DNA of 64,000 nucleotides from Chryseobacterium mucoviscidosis (GTDB lineage: Bacteria; Bacteroidota; Bacteroidia; Flavobacteriales; Weeksellaceae). Under the pieces are notes generated by a model. The model did no database searches. It worked only from the letters and a program-made list of their open reading frames with translations, and was not told the origin of the DNA. The position numbers and the translations under genes are program-made. Positions 15,103 to 24,287 of the stretch are shown here, one piece after another. The stretch lies in assembly GCF_002177115.1 (NCBI RefSeq), contig NZ_MVAG01000113.1, positions 101,372-165,371 on the forward strand. The letters run 5' to 3'. The stretch's first letter is position 1, and the number at the start of each line of letters is the position of its first letter.

Positions 15103-16047
15103 ATGTTACAGGCAGAAATAAAAAGTCTATTAAAAGAAGACATCAGTATATTAATAAAAGTACCCAATTCAGCAAAACATTATTTATGCGATTGCGGTGA
15201 AGCGAGTTTACTGACGGTAAAAGAAGTACAGTCGGTTTCAGCGATATTCATAAGTCATACTCACATTGATCACTTTTTCAATTTCGACGGCATTTTCAGA
15301 CATCAGATTGGAAGCGGAGAAAAAATCGTGATTTGCGGACCGAAAAATATTCATCAGCAAATTGAAGCAAGATTAAAATCTTACACTTGGAATTTAATTG
15401 ATGAAAATGCGATTGAATATGAGATTAGAGAAATCGTTTCTAAAGAAGAAATTAATGTCTATAAAATTCGTCCTCCACATTGGAATCTGGAATTGATAGA
15501 AACTCAGAATTTCCTTTTTGAAGACGAATATGTAAATGTTGATTTTGCAATTTTGGATCACAAAACAGATTCCATCGCGTATTTATTCAGGGAAAAAGAT
15601 TCGGTGACTTTTAATGAAAACGGGTTAGAATTCAAAAAAGGAAAATGGATCAGCGAACTGAAGAAAGCCTTTGAAAACAACGATTCCGAAAAAGAAATTG
15701 AAATCGAAGGAACGGTTTATAAAGCCTCCGATTTATTTCACTTTCTGACTCGAAACAAAGGATATAAATTAGGCGTAATCATGGATCACGCAGTCTGCGA
15801 AGATAATTATGAAAAAATTAAAACGGTTTTCAGAGAAGCGGATATGGTGTATATCGAAACATTCTACAAAGATGAAGATCAGGAATTTGCAAAGATCAAC
15901 TATCACAGTTTTGCTTCTGCATCCGGTAAAATCATGAAAGAATGTGAAGTAAAAGAAGTAGTTCCTATTCACTTTTCGAGACGATATGTCGAAAGCGATC
16001 AACTGGAAATTGAAACCGCTTTTTATAAAGCATTTCAGGGAAATTAA
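15103..16047 (+). CDS. metallo-beta-lactamase fold protein, RNase Z-like
   Basis: 314 residues. The zinc motif is FISHTHIDHFFNFDG; later ligands include the D of VIMDHAV, the H of NYHSFASASG and PIHFSRRY. The order and the terminal HFSRRY resemble tRNase Z (3' endonuclease of tRNA precursors) more than a beta-lactamase. The flexible exosite arm is not clearly seen. Most array tRNAs lack an encoded CCA, so a dedicated 3'-processing enzyme would make sense here. Housekeeping RNase Z is presumably elsewhere. Confidence 0.82.
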   Translation: MLQAEIKSLLKEDISILIKVPNSAKHYLCDCGEASLLTVKEVQSVSAIFISHTHIDHFFNFDGIFRHQIGSGEKIVICGPKNIHQQIEARLKSYTWNLIDENAIEYEIREIVSKEEINVYKIRPPHWNLELIETQNFLFEDEYVNVDFAILDHKTDSIAYLFREKDSVTFNENGLEFKKGKWISELKKAFENNDSEKEIEIEGTVYKASDLFHFLTRNKGYKLGVIMDHAVCEDNYEKIKTVFREADMVYIETFYKDEDQEFAKINYHSFASASGKIMKECEVKEVVPIHFSRRYVESDQLEIETAFYKAFQGN

Positions 16048-16324
16048 TTGACCTGAGTTCGTGATAAGTCTTCTTAAACGCAAGGTAAAACAAAGAGTTT
16101 CAATTATTAAGAATTCAGTTTTTAAGATATACAAAGGCGTAAAACTTATCAAAGTAATACCATTTTTGTCTTTTTTAAATAAACGAAGTGCCTTTGTTTA
16201 GCTTACCAACTCTCAATAAGTAAAAAAAATCTTTTGTTTTTCTTTGCGATAAATTAATATGATTTTATAAATCAATTAATTAAAATTATTTATTCAGTTA
16301 AAATTAAAAAAACTAAAAATAATC
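16048..16324. other. intergenic region, AT-rich
   Basis: R4-like words (AACGCAAGGTAAAACAAAG, TTTCTTTGCGATAAATTAA) but no gene, clear hairpin or terminator that I can support. Confidence 0.4.
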
Positions 16325-17194
16325 ATGCAAAATAAATTACCTTTTCATTTCGATATGGAAACGGCTGATCCTGATGATTCGATGACGTTGTCTGTTTTGG
16401 CGACGCATCCCAAGGTTCATCTCGCAAGCGTATCCGTACATCCGGGAGGAAAAGATCAGATAGGATTTGTAAAACGTGTTCTGCAAATTCTGGATAGGGA
16501 AGATGTCCGCGTCGGCGCAGGAACTCCAAAATCTTCGGCGAGCCGTATTTCGGGTTTTTACCAAGACTGGATCGGAAAATTTGAGGAATCAGAAGCGGAT
16601 GATACCGCAGCAAACGTTATGAATGAAACACTTCATCAATTTCCAGATTGTACTTTATTGACGGGAGCAGCACTTACAAATCCGCATTCATTGTGGGAAA
16701 CCGGAGTTTTCTTCGATCGTTGGTTTTGTCAGGGTGGTTTTGCAGGCGATAATATTGTCCAAAAAGAACATCGACTGGAAAAATTTGACGGAAAACTTAC
16801 CTGTGCGACATTCAATCTGAATGGAAATCCATTGGCTGCTGAAAAGCTGCTTTCAATCCCAATGACTGAGAGACGGATGATCAGTAAAAATGTTTGTCAT
16901 GCTGCTGTTTTTACAATGAAAGATGCCGAAATCCTGATCCCGTTTCGAAATGAAAACAAAGGATTGAAGCTGTTTCTTAAAGCAGTGGAACTCAAAGAAA
17001 AGGCACTTCATGATACTGTGGCAGCTTTATTGGCGATAGACCCGTCAAAAGCAGTCTGGGCAGAAGTAATTCCTTACAGAGAACGTGGTGAGTGGGGCTC
17101 CCGTGAAGTAAAAGAAAACTCCGGACACAACTCATCATTGATTACAACTCATATTCCGGATTTCAAAGACCTGTGGATGGTGATGAAACCTTAA
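16325..17194 (+). CDS. nucleoside hydrolase-like protein
   Basis: 289 residues. The N-terminal FDMETADPDDSMTL is a variant of the DxDxGxDDA calcium/ribose-binding loop of inosine-uridine nucleoside hydrolases. TLLTGAALTNPHS and GGFAGDN follow in family order. These enzymes cleave the N-glycosidic bond. Here the substrate could be damaged bases, cofactors or RNA ends; the metal loop departs from consensus. A substrate-altered member of the family inside the RNA-repair island. Confidence 0.8.
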   Translation: MQNKLPFHFDMETADPDDSMTLSVLATHPKVHLASVSVHPGGKDQIGFVKRVLQILDREDVRVGAGTPKSSASRISGFYQDWIGKFEESEADDTAANVMNETLHQFPDCTLLTGAALTNPHSLWETGVFFDRWFCQGGFAGDNIVQKEHRLEKFDGKLTCATFNLNGNPLAAEKLLSIPMTERRMISKNVCHAAVFTMKDAEILIPFRNENKGLKLFLKAVELKEKALHDTVAALLAIDPSKAVWAEVIPYRERGEWGSREVKENSGHNSSLITTHIPDFKDLWMVMKP

Positions 17195-17230
17195 CGAATT
17201 AATATTTATTGAACTAAAATTTCAAAATTT

Positions 17231-17342
17231 ATGCATTAAGTTGTCATTCTGACACAGCCTGAAGAGATGCGAACGAAGTTCAGAGAACCTCACATAAAGA
17301 TTTTAGAGATTCTTCACTTCACTTCGTTCCGTTCAGAATGAC
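17231..17342. repeat. GTCATTCTGA palindromic element, copy 2
   Basis: Ends GTCATTCTGACACAGCC and GTTCAGAATGAC are inverted. The interior contains GAAGTTCAGAGAA and AGAGATTCTTCACTTCAC. Near identical to 14808-14922. Confidence 0.75.
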
Positions 17343-17389
17343 AGAGGAAATAGTGAAATATTATAGTTAAAAACAAACAATTAAAAAAA

Positions 17390-17953
17390 ATGAAACCAAA
17401 CATATTTTTTACAGCAGACCATCATTTTGGTCATGAAAACATTATAAAATTCTCCGAAAGACCTTTTGAGTCTTTGGAACACATGAACGAAGAACTCATC
17501 AAAAGATGGAATGAGAAAATAGGTAAAGATGACACCGTTTATCATTTAGGAGACATCAGTTTAGGCAAACCGGATTTCACGAAAGAAATCCTGGATCGGT
17601 TAAACGGAAACATTCATTTGATAAAAGGTAATCATGAAGGTGCAGCATTGACTTATCCAAAACGATTTGCTTCCATCAGAGATTATCACGAACTGAAAAT
17701 TGATGAGCCTGAAAACAGCAACGGCAAACAGAAGATCATCCTCTTTCATTACGCCATGAGAACATGGAACGGCTCACACCGCGGAGTTTGGCAGCTTTAC
17801 GGTCATTCGCACGGAACATTACCCGACGATGAAATGGCTCTGAGCTTCGATGTAGGAGTAGATTGCCATAATTTTTATCCGGTTTCTTACGAGGAAGTAA
17901 AGGAAATCATGAAAAAGAAAAAATGGACACCTCCGTTTGCACCGAGAAATTAA
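17390..17953 (+). CDS. small calcineurin-like metallophosphoesterase
   Basis: 187 residues with the full binuclear metal signature: FFTADHHFGH (D-x-H), VYHLGDISLG (GD), LIKGNHEG (GNHE) and YGHSHG (GHxH). The DHHFGHENIIKF start is typical of small phosphoesterases found in phages and RNA-repair operons. Probable role: removing phosphate or opening 2',3'-cyclic phosphate at RNA ends before ligation (inference). Confidence 0.9.
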   Translation: MKPNIFFTADHHFGHENIIKFSERPFESLEHMNEELIKRWNEKIGKDDTVYHLGDISLGKPDFTKEILDRLNGNIHLIKGNHEGAALTYPKRFASIRDYHELKIDEPENSNGKQKIILFHYAMRTWNGSHRGVWQLYGHSHGTLPDDEMALSFDVGVDCHNFYPVSYEEVKEIMKKKKWTPPFAPRN

Positions 17954-18046
17954 AAAGTTGGGAGTCTGAAGCTGGAGGCTGGAAGTATTTTCATAGTGTG
18001 AAACTTCCATCTTCATGCTCCCATCTTCCAACCTAAAATCAAAATC

Positions 18047-18595
18047 ATGAAAACAACAAACGAAATCGTAATTATCGATTTGGAAGCTACTTGTTGGGAA
18101 AATGACAGAATTCCCGCCGGCCAAAAAACCGATATTATAGAAATAGGAATTTGCGAATTAAACAGAACAACGCAGGAAATTTCCAAAAAACAAAGCATTT
18201 ATGTAATTCCCGAAAGATCTGAAATCAATAAATTTTGTACAAATCTTACAGGAATTACACCGCAGCTCATCGAAGAAAAAGGAATCTATTTCGAAGAAGC
18301 CTGCGAAAAAATCAAAGATAAATATCACTCAGCTCAGCTTACTTGGGCAGGTTTTGGAAACTTTGACAAAGAGCAGATCATGGAACAGTGCGATTATCTC
18401 GGTATCGAAAATCCTTTTTCCGAAAACTACATCAATATTATGTATCAGTTCAAAAAATACAATGGACTGTTTAAAATGATGGGTTTAAAAAGAGCCTTAC
18501 ATTTTATGAACATGGATTTTGAAGGAAATCATCACAGCGGAGCAGACGATGCTTACAACGCCGCCAGAATTTTAAGAGAAATTTTGGGGAAATAA
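18047..18595 (+). CDS. DEDDh 3'-5' exonuclease, copy 1
   Basis: 182 residues. ExoI motif VIIDLEATCWE (D and E), ExoII GFGNFDKEQ and ExoIII HSGADDAYNAA (H and D) define the DEDDh family close to ERI-1/KapD-type RNA exonucleases. A paralogue follows after ~100 bases. Probable role: trimming RNA 3' ends. Confidence 0.92.
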   Translation: MKTTNEIVIIDLEATCWENDRIPAGQKTDIIEIGICELNRTTQEISKKQSIYVIPERSEINKFCTNLTGITPQLIEEKGIYFEEACEKIKDKYHSAQLTWAGFGNFDKEQIMEQCDYLGIENPFSENYINIMYQFKKYNGLFKMMGLKRALHFMNMDFEGNHHSGADDAYNAARILREILGK

Positions 18596-18699
18596 TTTGG
18601 TAAGGAAGATGGATGATGGAAGCGGGAAGTTTTACAGTATGTAATTCACTTCTAGCCTCCAGCTTCAAACTTCCAGCCCAAACAATAAATTTTTAAACA

Positions 18700-19251
18700 A
18701 TGAAAACAACAGACAACATATTAATTATAGACCTTGAAGCCACATGTTGGGAAGACCGACCGCCGAGAGGACAGGAAAGCGAAATCATAGAAATCGGAGT
18801 GTGTATCATGAATGCAAAAACCGGTAAGATTTCCAAAAATGAGGGGATTTTGGTAAAACCTCAATATTCGAAAGTAAGTCCGTTTTGTACAGAACTGACT
18901 TCCATTACACAACAAATGCTTGATGATGAAGGTGTTTTGTTAGAAGATGCTTTAGATATTCTGAGAGTGGAATACGATTCTGAAGATCTGACCTGGGCAA
19001 GTTACGGAAACTACGATCTTAATATGCTTCAAAATCAGGCAAGAAGATTCAATGTAGATTATCCTTTGAGCGATGACCACATCAATGTGAAAACATTATT
19101 CGGAGAACTGCATCCCACGATTCGTAAAAGCGTAGGTATGGCAAGAGCTTTAGGCGAATTAAATCTTGCACTTGAAGGAACACATCACAGAGGAGTAGAT
19201 GATGCCAAAAATATTGCGAAAATCTTACATTGGTGTCTGCAGAAAGCTTAA
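18700..19251 (+). CDS. DEDDh 3'-5' exonuclease, copy 2
   Basis: 183 residues, clearly paralogous to its neighbour: LIIDLEATCWED, SYGNYDLNML and HHRGVDDAKNIA. The copies have diverged widely between motifs, so the duplication is old and both are probably functional. Between them lies a GGAAG-type hairpin repeat. A terminator follows. Confidence 0.92.
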   Translation: MKTTDNILIIDLEATCWEDRPPRGQESEIIEIGVCIMNAKTGKISKNEGILVKPQYSKVSPFCTELTSITQQMLDDEGVLLEDALDILRVEYDSEDLTWASYGNYDLNMLQNQARRFNVDYPLSDDHINVKTLFGELHPTIRKSVGMARALGELNLALEGTHHRGVDDAKNIAKILHWCLQKA

Positions 19252-19263
19252 TCTAAATTTAGA

Positions 19264-19303
19264 AAAATCCCTTTAAATTCGTATATTTAAGGGGATTTAT
19301 ATT
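19264..19303 (+). terminator. intrinsic terminator after exonuclease pair
   Basis: Hairpin AAATCCCTTTAAAT/ATTTAAGGGGATTT followed by ATATTTTA. Confidence 0.7.
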
Positions 19304-19309
19304 TTAATT

Positions 19310-20335
19310 ATGATTGAGAATTACAATGTTTTAGAACATGTTCGAAAGCGACCTGGAATGTATATTGGTTCTTTAGACCACTCAGGATTTAATGAATTAA
19401 TTCATTATTTAATTCAGGACTTTATAGAAACAGAGTTTTATGAAATTAATTTTTTGCTAAAGGAAAATAATAGGTTAATTATAGAGGCTGTATGTCGTAA
19501 AACTTCAACCTTTATTTCGAATGCCATTAAAAACATTAATGATTATAAAAATGAGCATTTTTAATTTTCAATAATCAGCCTTGTTGCTTTATCTGATTCT
19601 TTAACAGTTAAAATTGATGATCTTCTTGTTTTAAACTCTCATAAAGGAATAATTAAAATTCAAAATGAAATTATTAATGATACAAGCAAAATAAAATTTG
19701 ATTTTACAATTGACAAAGATATTTTTAAAAATTTAGTCATAGATTATATCAGTATTAATCATTTGCTTAAAAGATTTTCTTATTTAAATTCGAAATTGAG
19801 AATTAAAAGTATTGATGAATCGGGAATCGAAAAGCAAACAAACATCTTTCATTTTTCTAAAGGCTTATCGGAAAAAATTGATTTTGAACTTAGAGAAAAA
19901 ATGTTGAATAATGATTTGATTTTTAGGCTAAATTTTGATAAAGAAACAGAATATTCATATTCGTTAACTCTTGCTTTTGTAAGAGGTTTCTGGATGGATC
20001 CAAAATTAAAGGTATATTCAAATTACAAAGAAAGTTCTTTGGGAGGATCACTTTTGGATGGCATACTTCAGGGAATGAAATTGTTTTTTAAACAACAATC
20101 TCGCAAGAAGAATTTGAATATGAGTATAACAAATGCTAAGTTAAAGAATCATCTTATTCTTTTTGCTTCGGTAACTGGCGAATTAAATTATTTAGGTGCA
20201 ACAAGAGCTAAATTAGGAACTTCAAAGGTTCAACTCGAAATTAAAGAATTCGTTTATCTGGAACTACAATCATATTTTTCTGATAAAGAAGATGAATTAA
20301 AAGATATTTTTGATGTTCTACAGAATAATTATTAA
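19310..20335 (+). pseudogene. GyrB-like GHKL ATPase family gene interrupted by an in-frame TAA
   Basis: The first frame (19310-19564) begins MIENYNVLEHVRKRPGMYIG, the typical GyrB/ParE N-terminus, and stops after NIND-YKNEHF. The frame continues unbroken from 19565 (FSIISLVALSDSLTV) to 20335, so only one TAA at 19562-19564 separates the halves (~341 codons in total). The C-terminal half contains GGSLLDGILQGMKL. The ATP-binding N-box is not evident, so it was probably already a divergent member. Either a nonsense mutation or two translated pieces. Confidence 0.65.
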
Positions 20336-20366
20336 ACTTCCTTTCAAAAAGGGAGTTTTTTTATTT
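20335..20366. terminator. terminator between GHKL gene and VOC gene
   Basis: AACTTCCTTT/AAAGGGAGTT hairpin with a long T run on the plus strand; convergent genes meet here. Confidence 0.7.
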
Positions 20367-20807
20367 CCTTTCCATCCACTCCTCATAAGAAAGCACACCC
20401 AATTCAGGTTTTCCGTCACCATCCAAAACCGAGATAAATTCCAGTTGATTTCCATCCGGATCATTAAAATAAATCGCCAAAGCAGGCATCCATGCAAAAA
20501 CCATTGGCTTTTCAATGCCGTCTTTCAGAAAATTATAAGGTTTCAGATTTTTATTTTTCAGAAATTCGACAGAATAATTCAGAATATCTTCTTTATCAGC
20601 GGTAAAAGCAAAATGTCTCGTTTGCAGATGTTCCTTCTGCTCCCATAATCCCAACATGGATTCTTTGTTTTTTCCGATCCATAAAAAAGCAATTCTTCGG
20701 TTTTCTTCTTTATGGGCAAATTCCAATCCTAAAATTTCAGTATAGAATTTTATTGCATTTTCCAGATCACTCACCTGAACATGAGTTTCGTACAGTCCTT
20801 TAATCAT
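20361..20807 (-). CDS. VOC-superfamily (glyoxalase/bleomycin resistance-like) protein
   Basis: 148 residues. Begins MIKGLYETHVQVSDLENA with the typical first metal His, and contains FYTEILGLEF, IAFLWIG and the second module IYFNDPDGNQLEFI with the final Glu. A metal-dependent lyase, dioxygenase or binding protein; substrate unknown. Only minus-strand gene in this part, not obviously part of the RNA system. Confidence 0.87.
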   Translation of the reverse strand: MIKGLYETHVQVSDLENAIKFYTEILGLEFAHKEENRRIAFLWIGKNKESMLGLWEQKEHLQTRHFAFTADKEDILNYSVEFLKNKNLKPYNFLKDGIEKPMVFAWMPALAIYFNDPDGNQLEFISVLDGDGKPELGVLSYEEWMERK

Positions 20808-21118
20808 GAGTTTAAAATTTTAATGAAACAAAGCTAGAAAACGTATTTCCAAAAACTTCAAACTCTTGATTCCTTTATATAAAATGAATGATAGATTTTT
20901 TCTTTTGGCTGATTGTTACTGGTTGTTGGTTGTCTGTTAAATGTAATTGTCGATTGTTGTTGGTTCAGCGTTATGTTTGTCATTCTGAATGAAGCAAGGC
21001 GGAATGAAGAATCTATTTTAAAACGAGTCCTAAAATTTCAGAATAAAAAATCTGTGTTATTAGTGCAAGAATCCGTACAATTAGTGTTTAAATAAAATTT
21101 TTTTTAAAAAAATTATAC

Positions 21119-21154
21119 TACGCAAAAACATTGCGCAAAAGCATCCTTACTTTG
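21119..21154 (+). promoter_or_regulatory. promoter P1 of the TROVE gene with upstream TACGCA box
   Basis: TACGCA (21119-21124), -33 TTGCG (21131-21135) and -7 TTACTTTG (21147-21154). The same three words with the same spacing occur at 24170-24205 and 24835-24871, so one activator probably controls all three. Confidence 0.7.
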
Positions 21155-21214
21155 CATCAGAAATCAGGGAGAAAGTGATAATCCTCTGAAATGTTTAACA
21201 AAAAAACAGTAACC

Positions 21215-22732
21215 ATGAAATTTAATTTTTTAAGAAAAGAGAATAAAGTAGTAACGAACTACGAAGGTGCAAAAGCTTATACCATGACACCTGCAGAAGA
21301 ACTATACAGTGCTGTTGTTACAACAGGATTATCCAATACCACCTATGAAAAAGGAAATGAAAGACTCACAAGAATTCAGTCCCTGATTCAGAAAAATGAT
21401 CCAGAATTCGTAGCAAAACTGGCGGTTTACGCAAGAAAAGACATGTATCTGCGTTCCATTCCGTTGGTTTTGACGACCGAATTGGCAAAGCAGACTTCAG
21501 GTACAGACCTGGTAAGCAGAACCATCGATGGCGTGATCCAGAGAGCGGATGAAATTACTGAACTTTTGGCATATTACCAATTGGCAAACGAAAGAACAGA
21601 TCTTAAAAAACTCAACAAACTGTCAAAGCAAATTCAGAAAGGTCTGGTAAAATCATTCAATAAATTTGATGAATACCAGTTCGCAAAATACAACAGAAAA
21701 GCGGAAGTTACCCTGAAAGATGCCTTGTTCCTGGTTCACCCGAAAGCAAAAGATGAAAACCAACAGGCTATTTTCAACAAAATCGTCAACGATTCGTTGG
21801 AAACACCTTACACTTGGGAAGTAGAACTTTCCGTTTTGGGACAGACAAAATTTGCCGATGATGCAGAAAGAAAAGCAGCCTTCAAAAACAAATGGGAAGA
21901 ACTGATTTTCAGCAACAAACTGGGTTATATGGCAACTTTGCGAAACCTTAGAAATATTCTGGAAGCCAACGTTTCTTCGGATGCGATGCAGAAAGTTTGC
22001 AGCTATCTTTCGGATGAAAAAGCGGTGAGAAATTCAAAACAACTGCCTTTCAGATTCTTGTCGGCGTACAGAGAACTGAAAAGTATGAAATCACCTTATC
22101 TGTCATCAATTCTCGAAGCATTGGAAGATGCGGTTTTGGTGAGTGCCAAAAATATCAAAGGTTTTGGTTTTGATACTTCGGTCGTAATTGCGGCAGACGT
22201 ATCAGGTTCAATGCAAAAGTCGGTTTCTCCAAGATCTAAAGTTTTGCTGTACGATATTGGTCTTTTGATGTCGATGATGTTGCAGTCGCAGTGCAAAAAT
22301 GTAATTTCAGGTATGTTTGGTGACACTTGGAAAAGAGTTCCGATGCCTAAAAACGGTATTTTGAGAAACGTGGATGCATTCTACAAAAGAGAAGGTGAAG
22401 TAGGTTACTCTACCAACGGTTATCTGGTCATCGAAGATTTGCTGAATAGACGCGAAAAAGTGGATAAAGTGATGATTTTCACCGATACCCAATTGTGGAA
22501 CAGCAACGGAACCCGAAATTCTTTCGAAGATTCTTGGAATCAATACAAAAGTTTTCACCCAAGTGCAAAATTGTATATTTTTGACTTGGCGGGTTACGGA
22601 AGACAGCCTTTGGATATCAGACAAAACGATGTATACCTTATCGCAGGTTGGTCCGATAAAATTTTCGACGTACTGAATGCTTTGGAAGACAAAAAATCTG
22701 CCGTAGAAATGATTAAAAAAGTAGTGCTGTAA
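21215..22732 (+). CDS. rsr: TROVE-domain RNA-binding protein (Ro60/Rsr family)
   Basis: Ring-shaped RNA-binding protein of the Ro sixty related family. The TROVE HEAT-like region fills residues ~1-310 (TPAEELYSAVVTTGLSNTTY, KLAVYARKDMYLRSIPLVL). A C-terminal vWA domain has an intact MIDAS: VIAADVSGSM and MIFTDTQLW. I prefer the ATG at 21215 (MKFNFLRKEN, 505 residues) because the preceding AACAGTAACC also precedes the start at 24227; an upstream in-frame ATG lies at 21191. Ro proteins bind misfolded RNAs and Y RNAs, some of which mimic tRNA. The two tRNA-like arrays nearby are therefore suggestive. Confidence 0.93.
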   Translation: MKFNFLRKENKVVTNYEGAKAYTMTPAEELYSAVVTTGLSNTTYEKGNERLTRIQSLIQKNDPEFVAKLAVYARKDMYLRSIPLVLTTELAKQTSGTDLVSRTIDGVIQRADEITELLAYYQLANERTDLKKLNKLSKQIQKGLVKSFNKFDEYQFAKYNRKAEVTLKDALFLVHPKAKDENQQAIFNKIVNDSLETPYTWEVELSVLGQTKFADDAERKAAFKNKWEELIFSNKLGYMATLRNLRNILEANVSSDAMQKVCSYLSDEKAVRNSKQLPFRFLSAYRELKSMKSPYLSSILEALEDAVLVSAKNIKGFGFDTSVVIAADVSGSMQKSVSPRSKVLLYDIGLLMSMMLQSQCKNVISGMFGDTWKRVPMPKNGILRNVDAFYKREGEVGYSTNGYLVIEDLLNRREKVDKVMIFTDTQLWNSNGTRNSFEDSWNQYKSFHPSAKLYIFDLAGYGRQPLDIRQNDVYLIAGWSDKIFDVLNALEDKKSAVEMIKKVVL

Positions 22733-22765
22733 AAGGCACTGCTTTTAAAATAAAACTGATAACCA

Positions 22766-22892
22766 TTATTTTCAGGAGCTTAATCCCGCTCTCCGCACTC
22801 GCTATTTTTAGGATTTCGGCTGTGGCGGCAAAGCCGCCACAGCCGAAATCCTAAAAATGAGCTCAGACAAATGCTGCGATCGGGGCTAAAAA
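22766..22892. repeat. long palindromic element family P, copy 1
   Basis: GGAGCTTAATCCCGCTCTCC, CACTCGCTATTTTTAGG, then a GC-rich perfect hairpin (GGATTTCGGCTGTGGCGGC with its complement), then TAAAAATGAGCTCAGACA and GATCGGGGCTAA. Other copies at 38858-38980, 46068-46180 and 50473-50575 keep the flanks but change the hairpin sequence in a paired way. Confidence 0.8.
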
Positions 22893-23513
22893 ATGCTAAA
22901 AATGATACAACTTTTTAACGTTATTGAAATCAATCCCTTTAAATATTCTCAGGAAGACTATGAGATTCCTGAATTATCAGACTCTTCAAGTTCTGAAGAA
23001 CGGGATGATAGATGGCGAAAAGCTATATCTACTTTAGATCTTAATCTAAAATTAATCGAGGAAGATTCTTATTTCGTAGATATTGAAACAATTGACGATG
23101 AAAATCTGAAGATTATTTTAAAAATAATTTTCGATGATAAAGATATAGATATTGAAGAAGAAAATTACTTGATGCTTTTTGATGGAGGAATTCTTTTAAA
23201 GAAAGACAATGAACTTCTCCTTGAGCCACAATGTTGTGCAGATCTTGAGGATATCAAAAATTGGGAATATATTTTCGAAAATAGTTCATCAGATTGGTCA
23301 CAGTTATGGATTGGGCATCCGTGGATTTTCTACAAAAAAGAAAATGGTAAAATTCAATTTTCCGATTATACCGAGGACTTGTTAAATGAATGGGAAAATA
23401 GACAATCTGTTTTTGAAGTCGATGAATTAGATTTGCAAATTGAAATTAATAAAATAAAAGAACGGCAAATACATTTCAATGATAGAGTTATTAAGCTTTT
23501 GACAGAAATATAA
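22893..23513 (+). CDS. acidic protein of unknown function
   Basis: 206 residues, strongly acidic, with a patch WSQLWIGHPWIFYKKENG reminiscent of immunity-type or SUKH-like proteins, although I cannot assign a family. No signal peptide or membrane segment. It lies between TROVE and a DUF6584-like gene in the interval leading to the second RNA array. Confidence 0.7.
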   Translation: MLKMIQLFNVIEINPFKYSQEDYEIPELSDSSSSEERDDRWRKAISTLDLNLKLIEEDSYFVDIETIDDENLKIILKIIFDDKDIDIEEENYLMLFDGGILLKKDNELLLEPQCCADLEDIKNWEYIFENSSSDWSQLWIGHPWIFYKKENGKIQFSDYTEDLLNEWENRQSVFEVDELDLQIEINKIKERQIHFNDRVIKLLTEI

Positions 23514-23633
23514 ATTTAAAAACCGACGTATGAAATGAAGGTGTTAAGAAAATTAAGCTGTACGAACGTTAAGAAGATTCTACTGTTTGAAATAGGAACA
23601 AATTCAAAACGAACAAATGAATAATTATAAATA

Positions 23634-24161
23634 ATGGGAACTATTTTTTACAGAATTGAACAGGATCTTAAAGCGGGAAGAAAGAAAAAAGCCTGCGACA
23701 GACTTCGAAATCTGATTAATGAATTTCCCGACGATCTTTCTTTGAGAGACAAACTGGCGCAGATTTACTATGATTCAGGGTTTAAAGATGAAGCCGGAAA
23801 GTTTTGGATTTTATCTGAACCTCAGAATTTCGAAATGAAAGAAGCAATTGAAATCTACAGAAATTCATTAAGCAATTCAGGAAATGCTATTTTAAAAGAT
23901 ATCGTTTTTCGGGGAGATAAAACTCAGCTTTCAGATTACGCAAAAAATATTCTGAAACAATTGGAAACAGACAGCTTTAAGAAAACAAAACATATTCCTG
24001 ATTTTAAAAGAAAGCAAAGAGAAAAAGGAAATTATACGGAATCTAAAGATAGCTTTTTTAGTAATGTAGGATTTTATTTGCTCATTGGAGGAATTATTTT
24101 ACTTCCATTTTTAGGACTTGTTAAGCTGGGAGAGATTATCGGGTCAATATTTTCAAAATAA
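23634..24161 (+). CDS. DUF6584-like membrane-tethered protein
   Basis: 175 residues. The N-terminal ~60 residues form a helical, TPR-like hairpin (KKKACDRLRNLINEFPDDL, LRDKLAQIYYDSGFKDEA) typical of DUF6584. One C-terminal hydrophobic helix FYLLIGGIILLPFLGLV anchors it. Function unknown. The next promoter (24170) starts only nine bases after its stop. Confidence 0.75.
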   Translation: MGTIFYRIEQDLKAGRKKKACDRLRNLINEFPDDLSLRDKLAQIYYDSGFKDEAGKFWILSEPQNFEMKEAIEIYRNSLSNSGNAILKDIVFRGDKTQLSDYAKNILKQLETDSFKKTKHIPDFKRKQREKGNYTESKDSFFSNVGFYLLIGGIILLPFLGLVKLGEIIGSIFSK

Positions 24162-24169
24162 ATTTTAAC

Positions 24170-24205
24170 TGCGTAAAAAGAATGCGCACTAAGACAATAA
24201 CTTTG
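24170..24205 (+). promoter_or_regulatory. promoter P2 with TGCGTA and ATGCGCA boxes
   Basis: TGCGTA (24170-24175), ATGCGCA at -33 (24182-24188) and an exact TAnnTTTG box TAACTTTG (24198-24205). Homologous to P1 and P3 including the transcribed CAACAAAAACAGATAACCAT. Confidence 0.75.
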
Positions 24206-24226
24206 CATCAACAAAAACAGATAACC

Positions 24227-24268
24227 ATGAATTACTATAAAAAATGGCTTAAAGGAACACTGTATTGA
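24227..24268 (+). CDS. possible 13-residue leader peptide
   Basis: ATG-TGA frame MNYYKKWLKGTLY placed at the same distance from P2 as the TROVE start context. It precedes a 75-codon frame by 19 bases. May be a leader peptide or vestige. Confidence 0.35.
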   Translation: MNYYKKWLKGTLY

Positions 24269-24287
24269 GGTTAAATACTCAATACTT

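Noticed and set aside
9779..19251. RtcB/RtcA repair operon
   Set aside because: No RtcB (His/Cys metal site) or RtcA sequence is present; ligation is by Rnl2- and RLIG1-type enzymes.
20310..20648. Plus-strand ORF opposite the VOC gene
   Set aside because: Shadow of a well-supported minus-strand VOC protein.
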